NCBI RefSeq assembly: GCF_000430725.1
Contig: NZ_AUMO01000056.1
Span: forward strand, 1-64,000
From: Azohydromonas australica DSM 1124
Lineage (GTDB): Bacteria > Pseudomonadota > Gammaproteobacteria > Burkholderiales > Burkholderiaceae_C
Direction of reading: 5' to 3'
DNA length: 64,000 nucleotides
Shown here: in pieces, positions 42,046 through 50,926 of the stretch
Position numbering within the stretch: the first letter of the stretch is position 1
Layout of the letters: each line of letters begins with the position of its first letter
Program-made: the position numbers and the translations under genes
The notes under the pieces: model-generated
Told to the model about the DNA's origin: nothing
Seen by the model: the letters and a program-made list of their open reading frames with translations, nothing else
Databases searched by the model: none

Positions 42046-42642
42046 CTAGAAGGGTGCTGACAGCCAGCGCTCGATCTGCGCGCGGCGGTCGTTGCCCCAG
42101 AACGGCTCGCCGTCCACGACGATCCAGGGCGCTCCGAAGATACCCGCGGCGATGGCGTCGTCGTTGACCTGCTTCAGATGCGCCTTCCACTGCGCGTCGG
42201 CGCACGCAGCCTGCGCCTGCGCCGGGTCGAGGCCGCAGCGCTCGGCCAGCGCCAGCAGCGCGGGCATCTCGTCGAGCTGCACGCCCTCGGCGAAGTACGC
42301 GGCCAGCCCCCGGCGCGCCCAGGCGGCGGCGCGCGACTCGTCCTGCGCGTGCAGCCACCAGAAGATGCGCGCCGCGTTCTGCGTGGCGATGGGAAAGCGC
42401 GGCGGCGGGCGGTAGGGCGCGCCCTCGAAGCGGGCCGAGCGCTCGAAGTCGCGGTGCATGTAGCCGCCCTTGATCGGGTAGGACACCGGCGGGCGCAGTT
42501 CCGCCGCGGCCAGCGTGGCGCCCAGCAGCATGGCGTGCCAGCGCACCCGGCGGCCGTGGCGCGCGGCCAGCGGCTCGATCCAGGTCGAGGCCAGGTACGA
42601 GTAGGGCGAGGAAAAGTCGAACCAGAAGTCGATGGTGCTCAT
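42046..42642 (-). CDS. 2-hydroxychromene-2-carboxylate isomerase family protein 2
   Basis: A 198-residue paralogue of the 40176 gene: FWFDFSSPYSYLASTWIEPLA at the N-terminus (Ser in SPYSY) and AIAAGIFGAPWIVVDGEPFWGNDR at the end. The two share fold and signatures but differ over most of the sequence, so they are old duplicates with different substrates. Transcribed just upstream of the rhodanese gene. Confidence 0.86.
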   Translation of the reverse strand: MSTIDFWFDFSSPYSYLASTWIEPLAARHGRRVRWHAMLLGATLAAAELRPPVSYPIKGGYMHRDFERSARFEGAPYRPPPRFPIATQNAARIFWWLHAQDESRAAAWARRGLAAYFAEGVQLDEMPALLALAERCGLDPAQAQAACADAQWKAHLKQVNDDAIAAGIFGAPWIVVDGEPFWGNDRRAQIERWLSAPF

Positions 42643-42743
42643 GGCTTCATCCTTTCGGTGGTGTGCTTGTGCCGTATCGGCGCATTCCCTTGCGCCAGGA
42701 GAAAACAGCTGCGTTTCAATGCAGGCACGATGGATGCTGAATC

Positions 42744-43373
42744 ATGAACATGCTGCTCGAACTCATCGTCCTGCTCGCTGCTTGCGGCGTGGCGCTGTGT
42801 TTCAAGCCATGGGCAGCGCTGCGCGCCACCGAGTTGCGCAGTCCCTGGCTGGCGGCGGTGGTGCTGCTGCCTTTCGTATGGTCGCTGCAGGGCGTGCTGC
42901 CGGGCGGGCCGCCGCTGCAGCTCTCCTGCGCGTCGCTGCTGGTGCTGATGCTGGGCTGGCCACTGGCCGTGCTCACCTGCGTGCCGGTGGCGATCTGCAC
43001 CGCGTTCATCGACGGCAGCGGCACGGCCTCCGCGCTGCACCAGGCGGTGTGGAACGGCGTGCTGCCGGCCACGCTGGCGCTGGGCATCGGCCTGCTCACG
43101 CGGCGCTGGCTGCCGCAGCACCTGATGGTCTACATCCTGGCGCGCGGCTTCGGGGCCACGCTGCTGGCCATGGCGCTCGTGGGCGGGCTGTGGCTGCTGC
43201 GCCATCCGCTGCCCCCGGGCACCGACGTGGCCGCCGTGCTCACCGGGCGCTGGCTGATCGCCTGGAGCGACGCGGTGCTCAGCGGCATGCTGTGCGCCAT
43301 CTTCGTGGCCTGGCGGCCGCAGTGGCTGCTGACCTACTCCGACCGGCGCTATTTGCCGGTGGCGCCGCGCTGA
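42744..43373 (+). CDS. CbiM-like energy-coupling-factor membrane protein (COG3235-like)
   Basis: A 209-residue inner-membrane protein with about six helices. It resembles predicted S/T-component permeases of ECF transporters (CbiM group), seen in VWNGVLPATLALGIGLL and SDAVLSGMLCAIFVAWRPQWL. Such proteins bind a metal or vitamin substrate, but no ATPase or second permease is adjacent, so substrate and complex are unknown. Its polar C-terminus (YSDRRYLPV) is typical. Single gene, divergent from the isomerase operon and followed by a hairpin. Confidence 0.65.
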   Translation: MNMLLELIVLLAACGVALCFKPWAALRATELRSPWLAAVVLLPFVWSLQGVLPGGPPLQLSCASLLVLMLGWPLAVLTCVPVAICTAFIDGSGTASALHQAVWNGVLPATLALGIGLLTRRWLPQHLMVYILARGFGATLLAMALVGGLWLLRHPLPPGTDVAAVLTGRWLIAWSDAVLSGMLCAIFVAWRPQWLLTYSDRRYLPVAPR

Positions 43374-43397
43374 AGCGCCACGGCACCCACTGCTCAC

Positions 43398-43430
43398 CTT
43401 GAAGGGCCGCCGCGAAGCGGCCCTTCGCGT
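43398..43430 (+). terminator. Hairpin between the membrane protein and the SDR gene
   Basis: GAAGGGCCGC and GCGGCCCTTC form a 10-bp stem with a CGCGAA loop between converging genes. Only a weak T-containing tail follows, so termination efficiency is uncertain. Confidence 0.6.
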
Positions 43431-43433
43431 TCC

Positions 43434-44099
43434 TCACCAAGGAATCGTCTGTCCTTGCGGATCGAGGAAGCTCCCGTTGCGCGCCGGCGTCAGCCCGGCC
43501 AGCACGCGGCGCTGCGCCGCCACGCTCTCCTCCACGGACAGCGAGGCCGACGGCCCGCCCATGTCCGTGCGCACCCAGCCCGGGTGCAGCGCCACGCAGG
43601 TGGCGCGGTCCCGCAGCGTCAGCGCCGCGTCCTTGAGCACCGAGTTCAGCGCCGCCTTGGAGGCGCGGTAGAGCCAGCCCGAAGGCGAGTTGCGCTCACC
43701 GATGGAGGCCATCACCGAGGAGATCACCGCCAGCTTGCCGCCTGGCGCCAGGCCTTCGGCCATCACCGGCAGCAGCCGCATCGCGCCCAGCACGTTGACG
43801 TGCATCACGGCGTCGAAGTCGGCCTGCGTGGGCGGCTCCAGGCCCGCGGTGTCGGGGCCGTAGACGCCGGCGCAGTAGACGGCCAGGTCCAGCCCCAGCC
43901 CGTCCAGCCGCCAGCTCAGGGACGAGGCGCTGGCCGCGTCCGCCACGTCCAGCGCCCACGCGGTGGCGCCCAGGGCTTCCGCCGCCTTCAGATGCTCCCC
44001 GCGCGCCGTGGCCCACACCTGCGCGCCCGCCTCGCGGTACTGGCGCACGAACTCCAGGCCGATGCCGCGCGAGGCGCCGATCACCAGGACTTTCTGCAT
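43434..44099 (-). CDS. Short-chain dehydrogenase/reductase
   Basis: A 221-residue SDR. Cofactor-binding VLVIGASRGIGLEFVRQY (about 4-21), LDVADAAS, the VYCAGVYG strand (NAG variant), catalytic Ser in ISSVMAS and catalytic Tyr/Lys in YRASK. NAD(P)-dependent oxidoreductase of unknown substrate. The Arg in the first loop region is not clear enough to fix NADP over NAD. Single gene, with about 125 bases to the thiolase upstream. Confidence 0.88.
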   Translation of the reverse strand: MQKVLVIGASRGIGLEFVRQYREAGAQVWATARGEHLKAAEALGATAWALDVADAASASSLSWRLDGLGLDLAVYCAGVYGPDTAGLEPPTQADFDAVMHVNVLGAMRLLPVMAEGLAPGGKLAVISSVMASIGERNSPSGWLYRASKAALNSVLKDAALTLRDRATCVALHPGWVRTDMGGPSASLSVEESVAAQRRVLAGLTPARNGSFLDPQGQTIPW

Positions 44100-44175
44100 C
44101 GCTCTCGTTCTCCTTGACGTTCTTCCCTCGCCTGCCTCCCGCGGGCCGCCCTCACCATGGTGAAGGTGCCTGCCG

Positions 44176-44215
44176 GGCCGCGGCTTGACCTGGATCCAGG
44201 CGGCAATCCGCGGCC
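44176..44215 (-). repeat. Inverted repeats downstream of the thiolase gene
   Basis: GGCCGCGG (44176-44183) and CCGCGGCC (44208-44215) flank a perfect 12-base palindrome CCTGGATCCAGG (44189-44200). Located just past the thiolase stop, it may form a 3' end structure; no T run is present. Confidence 0.45.
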
Positions 44216-44225
44216 CCGGCCGGCC

Positions 44226-45404
44226 CTACAGCACCTCCAGCGCCAGCGCCGTGGCCTCGCCGCCGCCGATGCACAGCGAGGCCACGCCGCGCCTGAGGCC
44301 GCGCCGGCGCAGCGCGCCCAGCAGCGTCACGACGATGCGCGCGCCGCTGGCACCGATCGGGTGCCCCAGCGCCACCGCGCCGCCATGCACGTTGACGATC
44401 TCGTGCGGCAGCTCCAGCGCCGACATCGCGGCCATGGTGACGGTGGCGAAGGCCTCGTTGACCTCCCACAGCTCCACCTGCTCCTTGCGCCAGCCGGCCC
44501 GCTTCAGCGCCTTCTCGATGGCGCCCGCCGGCGCGGTGGTGAACAGCTCCGGCGCCTGCGCGTGCACCGCGTGCGCCACGATGCGGGCGATGGGCGCCAG
44601 CCCGCGCTGCGCGGCGGTGGATTCACGCATCAGCACCAGCGCCGCGGCGCCGTCGGAAATGCTGGACGCAGTGGCGGCGGTGATGGTGCCGTCCTTCCTG
44701 AACGCCGGCTTCAGGCCGGCGATCTTGTCCAGCTTGGACTTGAAGGGCTGCTCGTCGCGCGCCACCAGCGTCTCGCCGCCCTTGCCGGACACGGCCACCG
44801 GCGCGATCTCCCAGTCGAAGCTGCCGTCCTCGTTGGCCTGCCGGGCGCGCTGGGTGGAGGCGATGGCGTAGGCCTCCATCGCCTCGCGCGTGAAGCCGAA
44901 CTGCGTCACGCAGGTCTCGGCGAACACGCCCATGGCCTTGCCGCGCTCGTAGGCGTCCTCCAGGCCGTCCAGGGCCATGTGGTCGTACAGGGCCGCGGCG
45001 CCGTACTTCACGCCCTTGCGCGCGAACACCAGGTGCGGCGCGTTGGTCATGCTCTCCATGCCGCCGGCCACCAGGGTGTCGGCGCTGCCGGCCAGCAGCA
45101 TGTCGTGCGCGAACATCATGGCGCGCATGCCCGAGCCGCACATCTTGGACAGCGTCACGGCGCCGGTAGCGTCGGGCAGCCCGGCGCGGCGCAGGGCCTG
45201 GCGGGCGGGCGCCTGGCCCTGGCCGGCCATGAGGCAGTTGCCCATCAGCACCTCGTCCACGGCCTCCCCGGGCAGCGCGGCGCGCTCGACGGCGGCGCGG
45301 ATGGCCACGGCCCCCAGCTCCCAGGCCTGCAGCGAGGCGAAGTCGCCCAGCAGGCCGCCGATGGGCGTGCGGGCAGCGGAGACGATGACGACGGAATCGG
45401 CCAT
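44226..45404 (-). CDS. Acetyl-CoA acetyltransferase (thiolase)
   Basis: A 392-residue thiolase. Catalytic Cys lies in LSKMCGSGMRAM (about residue 88), the catalytic His in ALGHPIGASGARI (about 348) and the second Cys in ASLCIGGGEATAL (about 378). It condenses or cleaves acyl-CoA/acetoacetyl-CoA and could feed PHB synthesis or butyrate/fatty-acid metabolism (AtoB/PhaA-like). No phaB or phaC is nearby, so the pathway is unresolved. MADSVVIVSAARTPIGG is a standard start. Confidence 0.92.
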   Translation of the reverse strand: MADSVVIVSAARTPIGGLLGDFASLQAWELGAVAIRAAVERAALPGEAVDEVLMGNCLMAGQGQAPARQALRRAGLPDATGAVTLSKMCGSGMRAMMFAHDMLLAGSADTLVAGGMESMTNAPHLVFARKGVKYGAAALYDHMALDGLEDAYERGKAMGVFAETCVTQFGFTREAMEAYAIASTQRARQANEDGSFDWEIAPVAVSGKGGETLVARDEQPFKSKLDKIAGLKPAFRKDGTITAATASSISDGAAALVLMRESTAAQRGLAPIARIVAHAVHAQAPELFTTAPAGAIEKALKRAGWRKEQVELWEVNEAFATVTMAAMSALELPHEIVNVHGGAVALGHPIGASGARIVVTLLGALRRRGLRRGVASLCIGGGEATALALEVL

Positions 45405-45484
45405 GGCGGGCTCCTCTCTTCTTCCGGTGGCGGATCAGGGCAACAGGATGGCACCGAGCGCCCTGCCCGTCCGAAGCGCCCGCT

Positions 45485-47326
45485 TCAGCCTTGCGGCTCG
45501 GCCGTGTCGTCCAGCCCGGCCGCGGCGGCCCGGGCCACGCGCTGGTGGACGAAGCGCTTGTGCGGGTCGTAGGGGAAGACGTCGTGCACGTGCCCGGCCA
45601 GGATGCGCTGCTTGTGCGCGTTCCAGAACTCGGCGTCGAGCAGGTCGGCGTGGTGCTTCATGAACACCTCGCGCACGCTGGCATTGCCCAGCAGGAAGGG
45701 CGCGAAGGTCTCGGGGAACACGTCCTTGGGACCCACGTGGTACCAGATCTCGCCCGACATCTCCTCCTCCTCGGTGCGCGGCGTGGGCACCTTGCGGAAG
45801 TTGCAGTCGGTCAGGTATTCGATCTCGTCGTAGTCGTAGAACACGACCTTGCCGTTGCGCGTGACGCCGAAGTTCTTCCACAGCATGTCGCCGGGGAAGA
45901 TGTTGGCCGCCACCAGGTCCTTGATGGCGTTGCCGTACTCGACCACCGCGTGCTCGATCTGCTCGGGCGTGCCCTCCTGCAGGAAGATGTTCAGCGGGAT
46001 CATCCGGCGCTCGATGTACACGTGCTTGAGGATCACCTCCAGCTGCCCGTCGCCGTCGCGGTCGGAAATCTCCACCAGGCTGGGGCAGTAGTGCAGCAGC
46101 TCCTCCACCAGCGCGTCCTCGAAGCGCGCGCGCGGGAAGGCCACGTTGCTGTACTCCAGCGTGTCGGCCATGCGCCCGACGCGGTCGTGCGTCTTCACCA
46201 GCTGGTACTTGCTCTGCACGAGCTCGCGCGTGGTCTCCTTCGGTGCCGCGAAGAAGTCCTTGATGCACTTGAAGACGAAGGGAAAGCTCGGCAGGTCGAA
46301 CACCAGCATCACCATGCCCTTGATGCCCGGCGCGATGCGGAACTTGTCGGTCGAGTGGCGCTGGTGGTAGAGGAAGTCGCGGTAGAACAGGTTCTTGCCC
46401 TGCTTCTGCAGGCCCAGCGCGCTGTAGATCTCCGAGCGCGGCTTGCGCGGCATCAGGCTGCGCAAAAACTGCACGTAGGCCGCGGGGATCTCCATGTCCA
46501 CCATGAAGTAGGCCCGCGCGAAGCTGAACAGCAGCAGCAGCTCCTCCTCGCCGAAGAGCACCGCGTCGATGGCCAGCGCCGCGCCCTCCTGGGCGTGCAG
46601 CACCGGCAGCGCGAAGGAGGTCTCGTGGAAGCCGTTGACGATCTTGCCCACGATGTAGCCGCCCTTGTTGCGGAAGAACATCGAGGACAGGACCTGGATC
46701 TGGAAGTTGGTGCGCCAGCGCGTGTCGCCGAGCTGGCGCCGGATCGCCTCCAGCACGTCGTCGATGTCGCGGTCCAGGTCCTCGAAGGGCAGGTTCAGCT
46801 GGAAGTTGTGGACGACGCGCAGCAGCGTCTCGCGCAGCGTGGCCGGCGTCGGGTAGTAGGCGCGGTAGGTGGGCGCGGCGGCGGGCTCGTCGTTCTCGAT
46901 GTACTCGGTCGAGACCGCCGGGCGCACGAAGATGAAGTCGTTGTGGAAGTAGCTGCGGTGCAGGATCTGCGTCGTGACCGAGTTGAAGAAGGTCTCGGCC
47001 AGCTCGGGCTGGTGGTGGTTGGTCAGCAGCCCGATGTAGTGCAGCTTCACCTGCTGCCAGGTGTCCATGGGCAGCTTGGAGGCCTGGAACTCGGTCTGCA
47101 GCCGCTCCGCGGCCTCCTCCACCCGCTTGGCGTAGAACTCGATGCGCTCGCGCTGCGCGCGCTGCTGGCCCAGCCAGTCCGCGGCCTCGAAGCGCTGCTT
47201 GGCCGCGGCGCTGGTCTCGCGGAACAGCCGGTAGTGGCGGTTGAACCCCTCCAGCAGCGCCCCGGCGATGGCGTAGGCGCGGCTGTCGTCCAGCAGGCGC
47301 GGGAACAGCTGGGGGTTCTTCAGCAT
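45485..47326 (-). CDS. aceK: Isocitrate dehydrogenase kinase/phosphatase AceK
   Basis: A 613-residue bifunctional enzyme that phosphorylates and reactivates isocitrate dehydrogenase, switching carbon to the glyoxylate bypass. Family features are present throughout: the N-terminal regulatory part with [19 protein letters not shown], the kinase P-loop-like region around [30 protein letters not shown], then [24 protein letters not shown] and [19 protein letters not shown]. Full length. Isocitrate lyase and malate synthase are not in the window. Confidence 0.95.
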   Translation of the reverse strand: MLKNPQLFPRLLDDSRAYAIAGALLEGFNRHYRLFRETSAAAKQRFEAADWLGQQRAQRERIEFYAKRVEEAAERLQTEFQASKLPMDTWQQVKLHYIGLLTNHHQPELAETFFNSVTTQILHRSYFHNDFIFVRPAVSTEYIENDEPAAAPTYRAYYPTPATLRETLLRVVHNFQLNLPFEDLDRDIDDVLEAIRRQLGDTRWRTNFQIQVLSSMFFRNKGGYIVGKIVNGFHETSFALPVLHAQEGAALAIDAVLFGEEELLLLFSFARAYFMVDMEIPAAYVQFLRSLMPRKPRSEIYSALGLQKQGKNLFYRDFLYHQRHSTDKFRIAPGIKGMVMLVFDLPSFPFVFKCIKDFFAAPKETTRELVQSKYQLVKTHDRVGRMADTLEYSNVAFPRARFEDALVEELLHYCPSLVEISDRDGDGQLEVILKHVYIERRMIPLNIFLQEGTPEQIEHAVVEYGNAIKDLVAANIFPGDMLWKNFGVTRNGKVVFYDYDEIEYLTDCNFRKVPTPRTEEEEMSGEIWYHVGPKDVFPETFAPFLLGNASVREVFMKHHADLLDAEFWNAHKQRILAGHVHDVFPYDPHKRFVHQRVARAAAAGLDDTAEPQG

Positions 47327-47373
47327 CGAGGCCTCCGGTCCTGGCGTTGTCGTGCGTGCGCGGCCCTTGGCGC

Positions 47374-48210
47374 TCAGGCCGCGGGCGGCGCCTCCACCGG
47401 CGCGGCCTCGCGCCCGCGGCGGCGACCGCGCCCGGATTCAGCCTCGGCGCCGGCTTCAGCCCCGGGCTCCGCCTCGGCCAGCGGCGCCGGTGCGGGCGTG
47501 GGCGCCGGCGGCGCGGGTGCCTCGGTGGGCGCGGAGGCCTGCGCCGCCTGCAGCGCCGCCATGCGCCGGTACAGCGCCTGCAGCGCCTGCTCGTAGGCCG
47601 GCGCCACGTCGTCGGGACCGCCGACGTTCATGCACAGGTCCTGCAGCAGCCCGTTGTGCAGGCCGTACACCCAGCCGTGCACCACCACGCTCTGGCCGCG
47701 CAGCCAGGCGTCCTTGACCACCGTGGTCTGGCACACGTTGAGCGCCTGCTCCAGCACGTTGAGCTCGCACAGCGCGTCGATGCGCATCTCCACCGGGAGG
47801 CTGAACAGCCACTCGCGGTGCTTGTCGCGCACGTCCTGCACGTGGCGCAGCCAGTTGTCCACCAGGCCCACGCGCAGGTCGTTGAGCGCGGCCTTGACGC
47901 CGCCGCAGTTGGAGTGGCCCACCACGATGACGTGCTGCACCCGCAGCGCGTCCACCGCGAACTGCAGCACCGACAGGCAGTTCAGGTCCGAATGCGCCAC
48001 CACGTTGGCCACGTTGCGGTGCACGAACAGCTCGCCCGGCAGCAGCCCGACCAGCTCGTTGGCCGGCACGCGCGAGTCGGCGCAGCCGATCCACAGGTAC
48101 TGCGGCGTCTGCTGCTTGAGCAGCCGCGAGAAGAAGCCGGGCTCGCGCGCTTCGGTCTCGTCGGCCCACTGGCGGTTGCGCTCGAAGAGATCCTTGAGTT
48201 CGTTGGTCAT
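47374..48210 (-). CDS. can: Beta-class carbonic anhydrase with a disordered C-terminal extension
   Basis: A 278-residue zinc enzyme interconverting CO2 and bicarbonate. Zinc ligands and dyad: Cys43, Asp45 and Arg47 in [10 protein letters not shown], and His99 and Cys102 in GHSNCGG. The catalytic domain ends near residue 213; the last ~65 residues are an Ala/Pro/Glu-rich low-complexity tail finishing with an Arg-rich patch (GRGRRRGRE), not part of the normal fold. The tail is read in frame without a stop, so it is genuinely encoded. Divergent promoter to nothing; about 80 bases to the thioesterase upstream. Confidence 0.92.
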   Translation of the reverse strand: MTNELKDLFERNRQWADETEAREPGFFSRLLKQQTPQYLWIGCADSRVPANELVGLLPGELFVHRNVANVVAHSDLNCLSVLQFAVDALRVQHVIVVGHSNCGGVKAALNDLRVGLVDNWLRHVQDVRDKHREWLFSLPVEMRIDALCELNVLEQALNVCQTTVVKDAWLRGQSVVVHGWVYGLHNGLLQDLCMNVGGPDDVAPAYEQALQALYRRMAALQAAQASAPTEAPAPPAPTPAPAPLAEAEPGAEAGAEAESGRGRRRGREAAPVEAPPAA

Positions 48211-48289
48211 GGCAGAGGGAGACGTTGCTGAGGAAACGGGGTGGCGCGCGGCCGCGCGGCGCGCCGGCGAGGGGGTGGCGCGGCAGGCT

Positions 48290-48745
48290 TCAGCCGCGCA
48301 CGTCGGGGCGGCCCTGCACCGTCATCATGGTGGCGGTCATTGTGGCGACGAGCCTCTCGGGGCCACCGGGCTCGTGCTGCAGCGCGCGGCCCTCGACCAC
48401 GCTGATGGTGCGCCCGGCCTTGAGCACGCGGCCCTCGCAGCGCAGCCACGGGCCCTGCGCGGGCGCCAGCAGGTTGACCTTGAATTCCACCGACAGCACC
48501 GAGGCGTCGGCGGGCATGAGGGAAAAGGCGGCGTAGCCGCAGGCCGAGTCCAGCGCCGCGGTGAGCATGCCCGCGTGCATGAAGCCGTGCTGCTGCGCCA
48601 GCTCGGCCTTGTGGCGCAGCACGATCACCACGTGGCCCGGCGACACCGCCTCCAGCGTGGCACCCAGGGTGTGCATGGCACCCTGGCGCGCGAAGTTGTC
48701 GCGTACGCGCTGGGCATAGCCGGCGTCTGCGGGAACGAAGCTCAT
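48290..48745 (-). CDS. Hotdog-fold thioesterase (PaaI-like)
   Basis: A 151-residue single hotdog domain. The HGFMHAGMLTAALDSACGYAAFSL segment contains the typical acidic residue of the PaaI group on the central helix, and SVLSVEFKVNLLAPAQG is the conserved following strand. It probably hydrolyses an acyl-CoA or aryl-CoA thioester in the cytoplasm; substrate unknown. The ATG at 48745 is directly preceded by GGAGGATTG; a TTG codon just before it is less likely. Confidence 0.83.
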   Translation of the reverse strand: MSFVPADAGYAQRVRDNFARQGAMHTLGATLEAVSPGHVVIVLRHKAELAQQHGFMHAGMLTAALDSACGYAAFSLMPADASVLSVEFKVNLLAPAQGPWLRCEGRVLKAGRTISVVEGRALQHEPGGPERLVATMTATMMTVQGRPDVRG

Positions 48746-48807
48746 CAATCCTCCAGGTACTCGGCGCGGATCCCCGGATTTTAGGGGGGCTGACTACACT
48801 GCCCCGG

Positions 48808-49866
48808 ATGAGCACGCCGCAGGACCAAGCCCTCCACTACCCGCTGGGCGACCAGCTGCCCGCCCCCGGCCAGACGCTGGACCTGGCGCCCGGCGTGCGC
48901 TGGGTGCGCATGGGGCTGCCCTTCGCGCTGGACCACGTCAACCTCTGGCTGCTGCGCGACCGCATCGACGGCGTAGACGGCTGGACCGCGGTGGACACCG
49001 GCATCGCCAGCGACGCCACGCGCGCGGCCTGGGAGCAGATCTTCCGCGAGGGCCTGGACGGCCTGCCGCTGCTGCGCCTGGTCGTCACGCACATGCACCC
49101 TGACCACATCGGGCTGGCGCAGTGGCTCACCGCGCGCTGGAACTGCCGGCTCTGGATCAGCGCCACCGACTACCACGCGGCCTGCACCGGCAGCCGCACC
49201 ACCACCGGCCATGGCGGCGCCGCGGCGGCGGCGTTCTTCGGCAGCCACGGCCTGTCCGACCCCGAGGCGCTGGACAAGGTGAGCCGGCGCGGCGGCTACT
49301 ACGCCAGCATGGTGCCGGAGGTGCCCACGCAGTTCGCCCGGCTGCTAGACGGCCAGCGCCTGCGCATCGGCGAGCACGACTGGCACTGCATCGCCGGCTA
49401 CGGCCACGCGCCCGAGCACATCAGCCTGCACTGCCCGTCGCTGGGCGTGCTGATCTCGGGCGACATGCTGCTGCCGCGCATCTCCACCAACGTCAGCGTG
49501 CTGGACCAGGAGCCCGAGGCCAACCCGCTGCCGCTGTACCTGGCCTCGCTGGAGCGCCTGGCGGTGCTGCCGGCCGAGACGCTGGTGCTGCCCTCGCACG
49601 GGAAACCCTTCGTCGGCATCGGGCCGCGCGTGGCGCAGCTGCGCGAGCACCATGACAAGCGGCTGCAGGAGGTGCTGCAGGCCTGCGCCGCGCAGCCGCT
49701 GCATGCCGCGGGGCTGCTGCCGGTGCTGTTCCGCCGGCCGCTGGACCTGCACCAGACCACCTTCGCCATGGGCGAGGCCAGCGCGCACCTGCACGCGCTG
49801 TGGCAGGACGGCCGGCTGCAGCGCCTGGCAGGCCCGGACGGCGTCTGGCGCTTCACCCCGGCCTGA
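48808..49866 (+). CDS. Metallo-beta-lactamase-fold hydrolase
   Basis: A 352-residue MBL-fold protein. The metal-binding motif is VVTHMHPDHIG (about 92-102), with further ligands in GHAPEHISL, SGDMLLPRIS and VLPSHGKPF. The C-terminal helical domain (about 270-350) includes LHQTTFAMGEASAHLHALW. Relatives include glyoxalase II-like and lactonase-like hydrolases; the substrate is unknown. A TACACT element at 48795-48800 would place the transcript start at or beside the ATG, and no ribosome-binding site precedes it. Confidence 0.87.
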   Translation: MSTPQDQALHYPLGDQLPAPGQTLDLAPGVRWVRMGLPFALDHVNLWLLRDRIDGVDGWTAVDTGIASDATRAAWEQIFREGLDGLPLLRLVVTHMHPDHIGLAQWLTARWNCRLWISATDYHAACTGSRTTTGHGGAAAAAFFGSHGLSDPEALDKVSRRGGYYASMVPEVPTQFARLLDGQRLRIGEHDWHCIAGYGHAPEHISLHCPSLGVLISGDMLLPRISTNVSVLDQEPEANPLPLYLASLERLAVLPAETLVLPSHGKPFVGIGPRVAQLREHHDKRLQEVLQACAAQPLHAAGLLPVLFRRPLDLHQTTFAMGEASAHLHALWQDGRLQRLAGPDGVWRFTPA

Positions 49867-49883
49867 GCACGCGCCACCCAAAA

Positions 49884-49914
49884 AGAAGGGCCTGCCACTT
49901 TCGTGGACAGGCCC
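49884..49914 (+). repeat. Inverted repeat after the MBL-fold gene
   Basis: GGGCCTG and CAGGCCC, with an inner CAC/GTG, form a hairpin shortly after the stop codon. It lacks a T run but may end or protect the message. The following bases to 50112 show no gene. Confidence 0.5.
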
Positions 49915-50112
49915 AGTGGTGCACCGCCCTCGCCGTCGGACGCGGCCTCCTCCCGCGGTGCACGCCGTCATGGACAGCGTGGTGACAGTTTGCGACACAC
50001 CCCGTATTCCGACTCCACCGAAGGCGGGGGATCGTCGTGATGAATGCACGCCAATGCGCTAGCGCTCAGTAACAGGCATAAGGCGGCTTTTTGGCGCCAC
50101 CCGAGAACTTGC

Positions 50113-50883
50113 TCAGTCCAGCGCCGGCAGCACCGACGCGCGCAGCACGGCACGGCGGCTCGCGAAGTCCGGCAGCACGGCGCGCACATGGGCCCAGAAG
50201 GCGGCGCTGTGGTTCATCTCGCGCAGGTGCGCCAGCTCGTGCACCACCACGTAGTCGATGAGCGCGGGCGCCAGATGCACCAGGCGCCAGTTCAGGCGGA
50301 TCACGCCGGCGGCGCTGGCGCTGCCCCAGCGCGTGCGGGCCGCCGACAGCGCCAGCCGCGCCGGCCGCACGCCCATCAGCGGCGCATGCAGCGCGCAGCG
50401 TTCCCTGAACACCTCCAGCGCCCGCGCCTGCAGCCAGCCGCGCAGCGCGGCCGCCCATTGCGCCGATGTCGCCGCCTCGGCCAGCGGCACGTGCAGCAGC
50501 GCGTCCGCAGCGTCAAGGCGCCAGGCGGCGGCGCCGGCCTGCAACCGCAGCGGCGCGCCCAGGAAGGGCAGCAGCGCCTGCGCGCCCCAGGCCGGCGGTT
50601 GCGCCTCGCGGCGGCGCTCCTGCTGCACCTGCTGCGCGGCGAGGTGGCGCAGGATCCACGCCGCCTTGGCCTGCAGCGCCTGCTCCACCTGCGCCAGCGT
50701 GGCTGCGCGCGGCGCGGCCACGCGCAGCCCCTGCGCATCCACCACCAGCCCGATGCTGCGCCGGCTGCTGCGGCGCAGGGCGTAGTGCGCCACCTCGCCG
50801 CCGGGCAGCCGCAGCGCGTAGCGCGCCTCGGGATGGCGCCAGGGCGAGCAAGCCGGCGCGGCGGCCCCTTCGGGCACCGCCAC
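50113..50883 (-). CDS. YgjP-like (DUF45) zinc metallopeptidase domain protein
   Basis: A 256-residue protein of the YgjP/WLM-related family. Support: RWGSASAAGVIRLNWRLVHL, the zinc motif VVHELAHLREMNHSAAFWAHV with two His and a Glu, and an N-terminal IGLVVDAQGLRVAAP strand region. Members are predicted M48-like peptidases of unknown substrate. The frame continues upstream through the plsC gene, where it is only a shadow, so the start must be near 50883 (GTG) or 50913 (TTG); neither has a clear ribosome-binding site. Last gene of the glyQS-plsC operon. Confidence 0.8.
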   Translation of the reverse strand: MAVPEGAAAPACSPWRHPEARYALRLPGGEVAHYALRRSSRRSIGLVVDAQGLRVAAPRAATLAQVEQALQAKAAWILRHLAAQQVQQERRREAQPPAWGAQALLPFLGAPLRLQAGAAAWRLDAADALLHVPLAEAATSAQWAAALRGWLQARALEVFRERCALHAPLMGVRPARLALSAARTRWGSASAAGVIRLNWRLVHLAPALIDYVVVHELAHLREMNHSAAFWAHVRAVLPDFASRRAVLRASVLPALD

Positions 50884-50926
50884 GTCCGGCGGGGACGACG
50901 CGCCGCGGCTCAAGATCGGGAAAAGG

